From Pyxidicoccus sp. MSG2 (GTDB lineage Bacteria > Myxococcota > Myxococcia > Myxococcales > Myxococcaceae): DNA of 64,000 nt. Below the pieces are notes generated by a model. The model searched no databases, was not told the origin of the DNA, and was given only the letters and a program-made list of their open reading frames with translations. Location of the stretch: positions 9,256,001 through 9,320,000 of the forward strand of contig NZ_JAPNKC010000001.1 of NCBI RefSeq assembly GCF_026626705.1, given 5' to 3'. Shown here one piece after another: positions 1 through 7,723 of this stretch. Within the stretch, counting starts at the first letter, position 1, and each line of letters starts with the position of its first letter. The position numbers were made by a program, and so were the translations under genes.

Positions 1-468
1 GTCCGGTGGCTGAACGGGCAGCTCGACACGACGGCCGGCAAGGACCCGGGCGCGAAGCTCAACGGCTGGAGCCGCTCGATGAACCAGTACGTGCCCCGTC
101 CGCCGTCGGTCTTCAGCTACTACCCGCCGAACACGCCCGCGCCCGGCGGCAACGGACTGCTCGGCCCCGAGTTCGCCATCCTCGACACGGCCACCGTCAC
201 GGCGCGCGCCAACTTCGTGCACGAGCTGCTCTACGCGACGGCGACGGCCACCGCGGGCGTCCTCATCGACCTGAGCGCGCTGCCCACGGACCCGAATGAC
301 CAGGTGCTCTGGCTGGACCGCTACCTGCTGCACGACACGATGTCGTCGGACCTCCAGCTCGCCGTCTACAACGCCGTCACCGACCCGCGCGCGGGCGACC
401 TGACGCGCAGGAAGAAGCTGGCCCTCTTTCTCACGTCCCTCTCCCCCGAGTTCCAGATCCAGCGGTGA
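1..468 (+). CDS. DUF1800 family protein, C-terminal part (5' end outside window)
   Basis: The open frame begins at base 1 without a start, so only the last 155 residues are present. The tail (RPPSVFSYYPPN, then a long helical C-terminus ending SPEFQIQR) fits the end of DUF1800 proteins. These are often encoded just upstream of a Tat-exported DUF1501 protein, as here. The stop overlaps the next start in a GTGA arrangement, so the two are probably translationally coupled. The biochemical role of the family is not established. The call rests on the tail sequence plus the DUF1501 neighbour. Confidence 0.75.
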   Translation, partial: VRWLNGQLDTTAGKDPGAKLNGWSRSMNQYVPRPPSVFSYYPPNTPAPGGNGLLGPEFAILDTATVTARANFVHELLYATATATAGVLIDLSALPTDPNDQVLWLDRYLLHDTMSSDLQLAVYNAVTDPRAGDLTRRKKLALFLTSLSPEFQIQR

Positions 469-2015
469 GCCCCATGACCTTCTCACGACGAAAGTTCCTC
501 CAAGGCGCCTCCAGCACCCTGGGCGCCCTCGCCGCGGCGGCCACGCTCCCCAAGTGGCTGGGCAGCGCCGAGGCCGCCACGCTGAGCGGCTACGCGGGCT
601 ACCGCGCGACGGTGTGTGTCTTCCTTCTAGGCGGCAATGACGGCAACAACGTCATCGTCCCGCTGACGGCGGGCCCCAATGCGCAGTACCTCGCGGCGCG
701 GCCGAACCTGGGCATCGACCCGGGCTTGCTGCGGCCCATCAACCCGGTGGGGCAGGCCGCCGGCTCGTACGGGCTGCACCCCGCGCTGGAGAAGCTCCAG
801 GCGCTCTTCGAGCAGGAGCGCGCCGCCGTGCTTTGCAATGTGGGGCCGCTCGTGTTGCCGATGCGCAAGTCGGACTACACCTCGGAGACGGTGGCCCGGC
901 CGGACAACCTCTTCTCCCACGCCGACCAGCAGGATGCCTGGGCGAGCGCCATCGCGAACCCGTCCACCATCTCCCTGCCGCTGTCGCTCGTGGGCAAGGC
1001 CACGGGGTGGGGCGGCCGCACGGCGGACAAGCTCGCCGGCCTCAACCCGGGCGAGTACCCCGAAGTCACTTCGTTCGGAGGCAAGGCGCTCTTCTCCGCG
1101 GGCGCGGTGCGCCAGCCGATGATGGTGTCCCCCAGCGGCACGCTCGCGTTCCGGCAGTTGGGCGACGCCAACTTCAACGCGCTCCAGAACGACGCGCTCG
1201 CCCAGGTGGTGGGCTTCGACAACGGCGTCACCCTGGAGGCGTCCTACGGCGGCGTCTTCATCACGGCGCAGACCTTCGCCGCCGCGCGCACCGCCGCGCG
1301 GGACGCGGCCTGGGCCACGCTCCCGCAGGCGACGCGCGACGCGATTGATGCGCTGTTCGTCCCGCCAGCGGGCAGCGCGAGCTGGTCGCTGCACACGCAG
1401 CTCTACCAGGCGCTGAGGGACCTCATCGCCGGGGCCATGCCCACGGTGGGCGGAGGGCTCGGCGTGCGGCGGCAGGAGTTCTCGGTGGGGCTCGGCGGCT
1501 TCGACACCCACGTGGGCCAGGGGCCGACGCAGGAGGACCTGCTCACGCAGCTGGACTTCTCGCTGAACGCCTTCCATCAGGCCATGACGCTGCTCAAGAC
1601 GGAGAGCGCCTTCGGGGCCAGCCCGCCGCAGGCCACGCTCTTCACCATGAGCGACTTCGGCCGGACGCTGCTGGAGAACTCCGACAAGGGGAGTGACCAC
1701 GGGTGGGGCAATCACGCCTTCGTGATTGGAGACCGCGTCCAGGGGCGCCGGCTCTACGGCACCTTCCCGAACCTGGACCTGTCGGGCGGCGCGGTGAACA
1801 ACCTGGACACCGTCGACTCGAAGGGGCGCTGGATTCCCTCACTGACGGTGGACCAGTACGGGTACAGCCTCGCCTCGTGGCTGGGGCTCTCCACGGCCGC
1901 GGAGCGCGACTACGCCTTCCCCAACATCGCGGGCTACGTCGCCGACGCCATCGCCAGGGGCTTCCCCGCGTCCGCGCGCGCCTACAAGGTCGGCTTCCTG
2001 CTGCCGGACGCGTAG
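465..2015 (+). CDS. DUF1501 family protein with Tat signal peptide
   Basis: This 516-residue protein carries a twin-arginine signal near its N-terminus (SRRKFLQG) followed by an Ala-rich hydrophobic stretch, so export in a folded state by Tat is likely. The body has DUF1501 landmarks: VCVFLLGGNDGNN after the signal, and conserved FDTH and MSDFGRT-type segments, which relate the family to alkaline-phosphatase/sulfatase-like folds. The GTG start overlaps the DUF1800 stop; an ATG nine bases further in is an alternative. The DUF1800-DUF1501 pair is recurrent in bacteria with large secretomes. Its substrate is unknown. Confidence 0.85.
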   Translation: MSPMTFSRRKFLQGASSTLGALAAAATLPKWLGSAEAATLSGYAGYRATVCVFLLGGNDGNNVIVPLTAGPNAQYLAARPNLGIDPGLLRPINPVGQAAGSYGLHPALEKLQALFEQERAAVLCNVGPLVLPMRKSDYTSETVARPDNLFSHADQQDAWASAIANPSTISLPLSLVGKATGWGGRTADKLAGLNPGEYPEVTSFGGKALFSAGAVRQPMMVSPSGTLAFRQLGDANFNALQNDALAQVVGFDNGVTLEASYGGVFITAQTFAAARTAARDAAWATLPQATRDAIDALFVPPAGSASWSLHTQLYQALRDLIAGAMPTVGGGLGVRRQEFSVGLGGFDTHVGQGPTQEDLLTQLDFSLNAFHQAMTLLKTESAFGASPPQATLFTMSDFGRTLLENSDKGSDHGWGNHAFVIGDRVQGRRLYGTFPNLDLSGGAVNNLDTVDSKGRWIPSLTVDQYGYSLASWLGLSTAAERDYAFPNIAGYVADAIARGFPASARAYKVGFLLPDA

Positions 2016-2022
2016 GCAGGCA

Positions 2023-2051
2023 GGCGAGTGCGTCAACTTGACGCACTCGCC
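2023..2051. promoter_or_regulatory. Perfect 29-bp palindrome, candidate RegA-type operator
   Basis: Two 14-base arms (GGCGAGTGCGTCAA and its exact reverse complement) flank a single C. The core is GTGCGTC-N5-GACGCAC (2028-2046). It lies between the DUF1501 stop and the RegB-like kinase start and ends about 20 bases before the ATG at 2071. The half-sites fit the GCGNC...GNCGC pattern described for RegA/PrrA regulators. The same core with the same spacing recurs at 4007-4025. The hairpin could also act as a terminator for the upstream operon, although no U-tract follows. Confidence 0.6.
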
Positions 2052-2070
2052 CCGTGACGGCCCGGGGGGT

Positions 2071-3456
2071 ATGAAGGTTGGCGTGTCCAGCGCGCCCACC
2101 GACGCCCGGGCCGCCCTGCACGGCGCCCCGGTGCTGACGCAGGAGCCGCCGCGCCGTGCCTTCCGTCGCACGGCGCGGGACATGGTGGCGCGGCTGTCGT
2201 CCAGCGCCATCGCGCTGGAGTGGCTGGTGCGGCTGCGCTGGCATGCTGCGGCCGGGCAGGCGCTGACGGTGGCCGTCGCCACGCGAGGCTTCGGGCTGGA
2301 GTTGCCGGTGGTGCCGCTGCTCGCGCTGGTGGCGACGACGGCGGTGTCCAACCTCGTCCTCGCGTTGTGGCTGCGCCGCACCCCCACGGTGCGCCCGGCG
2401 CTGCTGGGTGGGGTGCTCGCGTTCGACCTGCTGCTGCTGACGGGGCTGCTGGCCCTCTCGGGTGGGCCGGCCAACCCGTTCAGCATGCTGTACCTCGTCC
2501 ATGTGACGCTGGCCGCGCTCGTGCTGGGCCCGCGCTGGACGGTGCTCATCGCTGGGGTGGCGGTGCTGGGCCAGGCGAGCCTCTTCGCCTTCCACGTCCC
2601 GCTGCCGCAGGTCACGGGCGGAGGGGACTGGGGCTCGCTCCACCAGCTCGGCATGTGGGTGGCGTTCGTCCTCACGGCGCTGGTCATCGTCTTCGTGGTG
2701 GCGCGGGTGGCGGCGGCGCTGAAGGACCGGCAGGAGGCGGTGGTCCGGGCCCAGCAGTTCGCGGCCCGCGCGGAGAAGCTCGCGTCCCTGAGCACCCTGG
2801 CCGCGGGCGCGGCGCACGAACTGGGCACGCCGCTGGGCACCATCGCCATCGCCGCCAACGAATTGGAGTCCCTCATCCTGGAGGAGCCGAACGAGGCGCT
2901 GGAGGATGCGCGCCTCATCCGCGACGAGGTGGAGCGGTGCCGGGACATCCTGGAGCGCATGAGCGCGCGGGCCGGCCGCTCGCTCGGTGAGCTGCCCGAG
3001 CGCACCACGACGGGCGCGGTGCTCGCACGGCTGCGCGAGCAACTGGGGGCGGCGGAATTGGCGCGCCTCCACTTCGACGCGGGGCCGGACCTGCCGCTCT
3101 GGTGCCCCGTGCGCGGGCTGGTGCAGGTGCTGGCGAACCTCGTGCGCAACGGGCTCCAGGCGAGTGACGCGACCCAGGCCACCGTCACTGTGTCGGCGCG
3201 CGGGGATGCGGAGCGCCTGCGCTTCACGGTGGAGGACCAGGGCGTCGGCGTTCCGCGTGCGCTGCTGCCGCGCCTGGGCGAGCCCTTCTTCACGACGAAG
3301 CCGCCTGGGCAGGGTATGGGGCTGGGTCTGTTCCTGAGCCAGACGTATGCGGAGCTGTGCGGAGGCCGGCTGGAGCTGACCTCCGAAGAGGGACGGGGGA
3401 CGCGGGTGATGCTGGAGCTGCCCTGCCGGACGGAGGTCGTCCATGGGGCAGGGTGA
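2071..3456 (+). CDS. regB: RegB/PrrB-type redox-sensing histidine kinase
   Basis: This is a membrane sensor kinase expected to pair with the RegA-like regulator encoded next. The N-terminal half has about six hydrophobic segments. Between them is GGPANPF (residues 131-137), matching the GGxxNPF quinone-binding motif of RegB. The phosphorylation box is AAGAAHELGTPLG with His249, a RegB hallmark. Cys290 lies 41 residues further on in ERCRDIL, close to the 40-residue His225-Cys265 spacing of Rhodobacter RegB, so the redox cysteine is probably kept. N and G boxes follow (NLVRNGLQAS, DQGVGVP, GMGLGLF). The ATG at 2071 has a G-rich ribosome site; an upstream in-frame TTG lies inside the palindrome and is less likely. 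The 3' end overlaps the next gene by 14 bases. Confidence 0.85.
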   Translation: MKVGVSSAPTDARAALHGAPVLTQEPPRRAFRRTARDMVARLSSSAIALEWLVRLRWHAAAGQALTVAVATRGFGLELPVVPLLALVATTAVSNLVLALWLRRTPTVRPALLGGVLAFDLLLLTGLLALSGGPANPFSMLYLVHVTLAALVLGPRWTVLIAGVAVLGQASLFAFHVPLPQVTGGGDWGSLHQLGMWVAFVLTALVIVFVVARVAAALKDRQEAVVRAQQFAARAEKLASLSTLAAGAAHELGTPLGTIAIAANELESLILEEPNEALEDARLIRDEVERCRDILERMSARAGRSLGELPERTTTGAVLARLREQLGAAELARLHFDAGPDLPLWCPVRGLVQVLANLVRNGLQASDATQATVTVSARGDAERLRFTVEDQGVGVPRALLPRLGEPFFTTKPPGQGMGLGLFLSQTYAELCGGRLELTSEEGRGTRVMLELPCRTEVVHGAG

Positions 3457-3994
3457 GGTGACGCCCACGGTGCTCGTCGTCGACGATGACGAGCCCTACC
3501 GCGAGCGGCTGGTGCGCGCCTTCGGCCGGCATGGCTTCGCGGCGCACGGAGCGGCCAGCACGAGTGAGGCGCTCGAACGGGCGCGCGAGCTGCGCCCCGG
3601 GTACGCGGTCATCGACCTGCGCCTTCCGGATGGCTCCGGGCTGGAGCTGGTGCGCGAAATGAGGGCGATGGACGCGCGTGCCACGCTCGTGGTGCTTACG
3701 GGCTACGGGAGCATCGCCACGGCGGTGGAGGCCGTGCGGCGAGGGGCCACGCACTACCTCACCAAGCCGGCGGACGTGGACGACATCCTGCTGGCCTTCG
3801 CCGGAGCCACGCTGCCCGAGGGCGAGGCGGCGGCCCGGGAGCACCAGGTGCCCTCACTGGCGCGCGCGGAGTGGGAGCACATCCAGCGCGTGCTCGCGGA
3901 CTGCGGAGGCAACATCTCCCAGGCCGCGCGGCTGCTGCGCATCCAACGCCGCAGCCTGCAGCGCAAGCTGGCGAAGCACCCCGTTCCGAAGTGA
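3443..3994 (+). CDS. regA: RegA/PrrA/ActR-type response regulator
   Basis: At 183 residues it has the usual size of RegA. A receiver domain (VLVVDDDEPYRERL, phosphoacceptor Asp58 in VIDLRLPDGSG, Lys in LTKPAD) is joined by a Pro-containing linker to a Fis-type helix-turn-helix (CGGNISQAARLL, then QRRSLQRKLAKHP), which is strongly conserved in this family. It overlaps the kinase gene by 14 bases, so the pair is co-transcribed and probably coupled. Known RegA proteins control respiratory, photosynthetic or redox genes. The palindromes at 2023-2051 and 4007-4025 are candidate targets, which would imply autoregulation and control of the cytochrome genes that follow. Confidence 0.88.
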   Translation: MGQGEVTPTVLVVDDDEPYRERLVRAFGRHGFAAHGAASTSEALERARELRPGYAVIDLRLPDGSGLELVREMRAMDARATLVVLTGYGSIATAVEAVRRGATHYLTKPADVDDILLAFAGATLPEGEAAAREHQVPSLARAEWEHIQRVLADCGGNISQAARLLRIQRRSLQRKLAKHPVPK

Positions 3995-4006
3995 GTCCGC
4001 GCACGG

Positions 4007-4025
4007 GTGCGTCATCAAGACGCAC
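4007..4025. promoter_or_regulatory. GTGCGTC-N5-GACGCAC inverted repeat before the cytochrome gene
   Basis: The two 7-base arms are perfect inverted repeats separated by ATCAA. Arms and spacing equal those at 2028-2046. The site starts 12 bases after the RegA-like stop and about 47 bases before the preferred cytochrome start. Two copies of one spaced palindrome bracketing the regB-regA pair are best read as binding sites of one regulator, most simply RegA itself. This is inferred, not demonstrated. Confidence 0.6.
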
Positions 4026-4072
4026 GAGCCCTTCCGAGCCCGCCGTTAGGGTGGCGCATGTCGGGAGGCTGG

Positions 4073-5131
4073 ATGTCCACTCCGCGCACGGGCGCGCTCG
4101 TTCTCATGCTCATGGTGTTCTCCGGCTGGGGCTGCAACCGGAAGCCCGCCCAGGATGCGCCGGGCTGGACGGAGACTGACGGCGGCATCCGGTGCGAAGG
4201 CCTCCAGCACCTGGCCTGCACGGGGCTGTACGGCGAGGGCGGCATGGGCTGGGCAACGAAGACGGTGCCCGCCGACGTGCGTCCCTTCGAGCCCGGCCTC
4301 CCGCTCTGGAGCGACGGCCTGGAGAAGTCACGCTTCATCTTCCTGCCGCCGGGCACGCGCGTGGACAGCACGCGCATGGACGAGTGGCGCTTCCCGCCGG
4401 GCACGAAGCTCTGGAAGGAGTTCTCGTGGAAGGGCCGCCGCATCGAGACGCGCTTCTTGTGGAAGCGGCCCGACAACACGTGGTTGCGCACCACGTACCG
4501 CTGGAGCGACGACGAGCGCACCGCGCTGGAGTTCACGGACGGCGAGCAACACGTCCCAGGGACGAATGACTACGAGATTCCCAGCCAGGCCGACTGTCAG
4601 GCGTGTCATGGCGGGCGAGGGGACGGAGTGCTCGGCTTCGAGGCGGTGGCGCTCGCGCACTCAGGAGCGCGGGGCCTGACGCTGGAGCGGCTCGTCCAGA
4701 AGGGGCTCCTCACTCACGCCCCCGGCACCCCACCGCGCATCCCCGGCACGCCCGTGGACGCGGAAGCGCTGGGCTACCTGCACATGAACTGCGGCGTGTC
4801 CTGCCACAACGCCAACCCCACGGCGCTGGGTAGCACGTCCGGGCTGCACCTGCGCCTGGAGGTGGCGGAGCTCGGCTCCGTCGCGGAGACGGACACGTGG
4901 CGGACGGCGGTGGGCGTGAAGTCCCTCTTCCGCACCTCGGGCCTGTTCGGGGGTGACTTCTTCCGCGTGGCGCCGGGCGACGTGAAGCACAGCACGCTGC
5001 TGCACCGGGTGGCGCAGCGCGGGTCCGCCGCGCAGATGCCCCCGCTGGCCACGCATGTCGTCGACGAGCGGGGCCACGCGCTCCTCCAGCGGTGGATTGA
5101 AGCCATGCCGCCCATGCGGGCCGACAGGTGA
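4073..5131 (+). CDS. Lipoprotein related to c-type cytochromes
   Basis: A lipoprotein signal (hydrophobic stretch ending FSGWGC) predicts lipid anchoring. CQACH (Cys175, Cys178, His179) is a standard CxxCH haem-c motif. CGVSCH (Cys240, Cys244, His245) is a CxxxCH variant that may hold a second haem or only a disulfide. A Met-containing AQMPP segment near the end could give an axial ligand. The N-terminal half (LPLWSDGLEK and a Trp-rich strand region) resembles proteins annotated as cytochrome-like of the HNE_0200 type. The ATG at 4073 follows GGGAGG; an ATG at 4058 is possible. It sits after a RegA-like site and overlaps the next membrane gene, which supports an electron-transfer role. Confidence 0.65.
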   Translation: MSTPRTGALVLMLMVFSGWGCNRKPAQDAPGWTETDGGIRCEGLQHLACTGLYGEGGMGWATKTVPADVRPFEPGLPLWSDGLEKSRFIFLPPGTRVDSTRMDEWRFPPGTKLWKEFSWKGRRIETRFLWKRPDNTWLRTTYRWSDDERTALEFTDGEQHVPGTNDYEIPSQADCQACHGGRGDGVLGFEAVALAHSGARGLTLERLVQKGLLTHAPGTPPRIPGTPVDAEALGYLHMNCGVSCHNANPTALGSTSGLHLRLEVAELGSVAETDTWRTAVGVKSLFRTSGLFGGDFFRVAPGDVKHSTLLHRVAQRGSAAQMPPLATHVVDERGHALLQRWIEAMPPMRADR

Positions 5132-5604
5132 ACGACATGCTCTATGCGGTGGTGCTCTTCCTGCATTCGTGGCTGCGCTGGGGCGTGGTCGTGCTCGGCG
5201 TGCTGACGCTCGGCAGGTCCCTGCTCGGCTGGCTGCGCGCCCGCGCGTGGACACCCGCAGACCGACGTCTTCAGTTGTTCTTCGTCTCCGCCTTCGACCT
5301 CCAGTTGCTGCTCGGGATGACGCTCTACTTCGCGCTCAGCCCGCTCACGCCGAGGTCCATGGAGGCACTGCGGACGAACCTGTCCGTGTCCTTCCTCCGG
5401 TTCTTCAGCCTGGAGCACCCGGTGATGATGCTGCTGGCACTCATCGCCGCGCACGTGGCGTCCGCGCTGAGCCGCCGTGCGGGGGAAGCCCAGCGGAAGC
5501 ACCGCGTGTGGGCGGTGGGCCTCCTCGTGGCGATGCTGCTCATCGCGCTCGGGATTCCGTGGCCCTGGCTGTCCCATGGCCGTCCGCTGTTCCGGGGCTT
5601 CTGA
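5128..5604 (+). CDS. Four-helix membrane protein, probable b-type cytochrome
   Basis: This 158-residue protein is almost wholly hydrophobic with four predicted membrane helices. Histidines in or near the helices (His13 in LHSWLRW, His97 in LEHPVMM, His109 in AAHVAS) are placed as in small b-haem membrane proteins and could bind haem, though this is inferred from pattern only. The GTG start overlaps the upstream cytochrome stop (GTGA); an ATG nine bases later is an alternative. Coupled translation with a c-type cytochrome-like lipoprotein suggests a membrane-to-periplasm electron-transfer pair under RegA-type control. Confidence 0.6.
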   Translation: MNDMLYAVVLFLHSWLRWGVVVLGVLTLGRSLLGWLRARAWTPADRRLQLFFVSAFDLQLLLGMTLYFALSPLTPRSMEALRTNLSVSFLRFFSLEHPVMMLLALIAAHVASALSRRAGEAQRKHRVWAVGLLVAMLLIALGIPWPWLSHGRPLFRGF

Positions 5605-5940
5605 CCCCACCTACCCGTCGCCAGGTCCGTCCATGCTCGACATTCTGTGGATGCTGATGATGCTGCCCGAGATGCCCACTCCCCCGAGGAGCCCATCCCG
5701 CGCGCAGTTGCCGGAACCGCAGCCTCCAGCCCCCGCGCGGCGCAATAGGTCGAGGCCGGCGAGGAGGCGACCTCAAGCGGCCGGAGTCGCATCCCGCCGC
5801 TCGCGCCCGGCGCGACAGGCCCGCGGATGAACTGCGCGTCACAACCGGTCCACGGACTCTCCACCCACTCGTGACAGTCCGTCCGGATGGGAGTGGGGGA
5901 CCGTCCGCCCCTCGCGCCCATGGGCGCCAAGGGAGTGGAC
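5605..5940. other. Intergenic stretch without a supported gene
   Basis: There are 336 bases between the membrane cytochrome-like gene and the DNRLRE lipoprotein. A 65-codon frame starts at ATG 5633 (MLDILWMLMMLPEMP) but then becomes a low-complexity Pro/Arg run without a good ribosome site, so it is not called. The 3' end carries GGGAGTGG directly before the lipoprotein start at 5941. No clear terminator hairpin was found. Confidence 0.5.
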
Positions 5941-7668
5941 ATGTCTGGACTGAAGTTCCCCATCGTCGCAGTGCTGGCGGCAGGCCTCCTGCTCGCTTCA
6001 GGGTGTGGACCGAAGGAGCCCGAGGGCTCTGACGAGGAGGCCGGGCTCGCCCGCTCCACGACGGAGCTCGTGGGGGCACAGAGCGCCTCGTTCCAGGACG
6101 GGGTGGCTCCGACGTCGAGCTACGCGGGCACCCGCGACGCGATGATCGAGGAGGAGTCCCCGGACGCCAACCACGGCGGTGACACCAGCCTCTCCGCGAG
6201 CGGTGACACCCCGGCGGGCAGCGGCAACGAGAACTTCATCCTGCTGAAGTGGGACGTGTCGGCCATTCCGGCGAATGCCCTCATCCGCTCCGCCACGCTC
6301 ACCGTCACCGTGTCCGACAAAGCGGACCAGACCTACGACTTCTACGAGTTGACGCGCGCGTGGACGGAGAGCCAGGTCACGTGGAAGCGGGCAGACAGCA
6401 GCACGGACTGGGCGTCGAACGGCGCGGACGGCAGTGGTGACCGGAACACGGCCTCCGTCGGCTCCCTCCGTGCCGCCGCGACGGGCACGTACACCGTGAC
6501 GCTGAACGCGGCGGGCCTGAGCGCCGTCCAGAGGTGGGTGACGACGCCCGCCAGCAACCAGGGGCTCATCCTCGCCAACAAGGACAACGACAACCGACTG
6601 GAACTGCGCTCGAGCGAATACTCGACGAAGAGCGCCCGCCCCAAGCTGACGGTGACGTGGGACCTGGCGTCGTCGGACGGAGGCACCTCGTCGGACGGAG
6701 GCACCGGTCTCGACCCGAACCCGGGCACGTACAAGGGAACCTGCGACGGCTCGGGTGGCGTGTGGATTGATTCGACCCGCTTCCTGAACTTCAACGACGA
6801 GTCGCAGACGGCGCGCATCTTCCCGCAGGGCCAGAGCGCCACGGCGGTCCAGAGCAAGGACCTGGGCAGCGCGCTGGGCCTGTCCTCCTCGGACGAGGCG
6901 GACTTCGAGGATGCCGCGCGCGTGGGGAACCGCGTCTACGTCACCACGTCGCAGGCGCGGAACAAGGACGGGGAGCTGCAGTCCTCTCGCTACCGGTTCT
7001 TCGCCATCGACCTCGCGGGCACCGTGCCCGCCATGTCGCTCCAGGTCGCGGGGAGCACCTCCAATCTGTTGAAGGACATGCTGGATGCGGCCAACTGGCT
7101 CCAGCCCGACGCCACGGTCATCTCGCTGCTGAACGCTCGCTCCCGGCTGTCGGAGCCCACGGTGCCGGACCTGGCGCCGAAGCTGAATGGGACGAACGTG
7201 GAGGGTCTGGCCGCGCTGCCGGGGGGAGGACTCGTCCTCGGCTTCCGCAATCCGCAGGTGGGCACGAGCGCGCTGCTCGTCACCCTGACCAACCCCGACG
7301 CGGTGCTGACGGGCACCCGGGCGAAGTTCGGTCAGGCCCTCCGCATGGACCTGGGAGGCAACGGCATCCGGGGTCTTGCGTGGTCCGAGGCCCACCAGGC
7401 GGTGCTCATCCTCAGCGGGCCGCGCGACGAGAGCGCGGGGCCCTACGCGCTGTGGAAGTGGAGCGGAGACGCGAGCAGCGCGCCGGTGAAGGTGAGGGAC
7501 TTGACGGCGCCCACCAACTCCGCGCCGGAGACGGTGATTCCGTACCCCGGTACGAAGGACGTTCAGGTCCTGTTCGACATGGGCTCGCGCCTGGTGGGCG
7601 GCACGGAGTGCAAGGACCTGTCGACCTCCAGCCAGTCCTTCACGGACGTCGTCTTCCGCGTGGACTGA
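5941..7668 (+). CDS. Lipoprotein with DNRLRE domain and DUF3616-like C-terminus
   Basis: The signal peptide ends LLLASGC (lipidated Cys22). Residues about 40-235 form a DNRLRE-type beta-sandwich (ILLKWDVS, TYDFYELTRAW, NRLELRSSEY), usually found in secreted carbohydrate-associated or surface proteins. A short repeat linker (SSDGGTSSDGGTG) leads to a C-terminal beta-rich region with the NVEGLAALPGGG and GIRGLAWS motifs of DUF3616. The protein is probably surface-exposed or periplasmic; no catalytic function can be assigned. The start at 5941 follows GGGAGTGG, and an upstream in-frame GTG extension is rejected because it would bury the signal peptide. It stands alone and ends at a strong terminator. 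Confidence 0.75.
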   Translation: MSGLKFPIVAVLAAGLLLASGCGPKEPEGSDEEAGLARSTTELVGAQSASFQDGVAPTSSYAGTRDAMIEEESPDANHGGDTSLSASGDTPAGSGNENFILLKWDVSAIPANALIRSATLTVTVSDKADQTYDFYELTRAWTESQVTWKRADSSTDWASNGADGSGDRNTASVGSLRAAATGTYTVTLNAAGLSAVQRWVTTPASNQGLILANKDNDNRLELRSSEYSTKSARPKLTVTWDLASSDGGTSSDGGTGLDPNPGTYKGTCDGSGGVWIDSTRFLNFNDESQTARIFPQGQSATAVQSKDLGSALGLSSSDEADFEDAARVGNRVYVTTSQARNKDGELQSSRYRFFAIDLAGTVPAMSLQVAGSTSNLLKDMLDAANWLQPDATVISLLNARSRLSEPTVPDLAPKLNGTNVEGLAALPGGGLVLGFRNPQVGTSALLVTLTNPDAVLTGTRAKFGQALRMDLGGNGIRGLAWSEAHQAVLILSGPRDESAGPYALWKWSGDASSAPVKVRDLTAPTNSAPETVIPYPGTKDVQVLFDMGSRLVGGTECKDLSTSSQSFTDVVFRVD

Positions 7669-7678
7669 GAAGGGCCCG

Positions 7679-7709
7679 GCGGGCCTCCGCGAAGTGCACG
7701 GAGGCCCGC
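7679..7709. terminator. Stem-loop terminator between convergent genes
   Basis: An 11-base perfect stem (GCGGGCCTCCG pairing with CGGAGGCCCGC) with a 9-base loop lies between the + strand DUF3616 gene and the - strand aminopeptidase. The symmetry and convergent context suggest bidirectional termination. No long U-tract is present. Confidence 0.75.
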
Positions 7710-7723
7710 GAGGCTGCAGGCGA

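Noticed and set aside
5633..5830. 65-codon frame starting MLDILWMLMM
   Set aside because: It turns into Pro/Arg low complexity, has no strong ribosome site and no homology that I can recognise.
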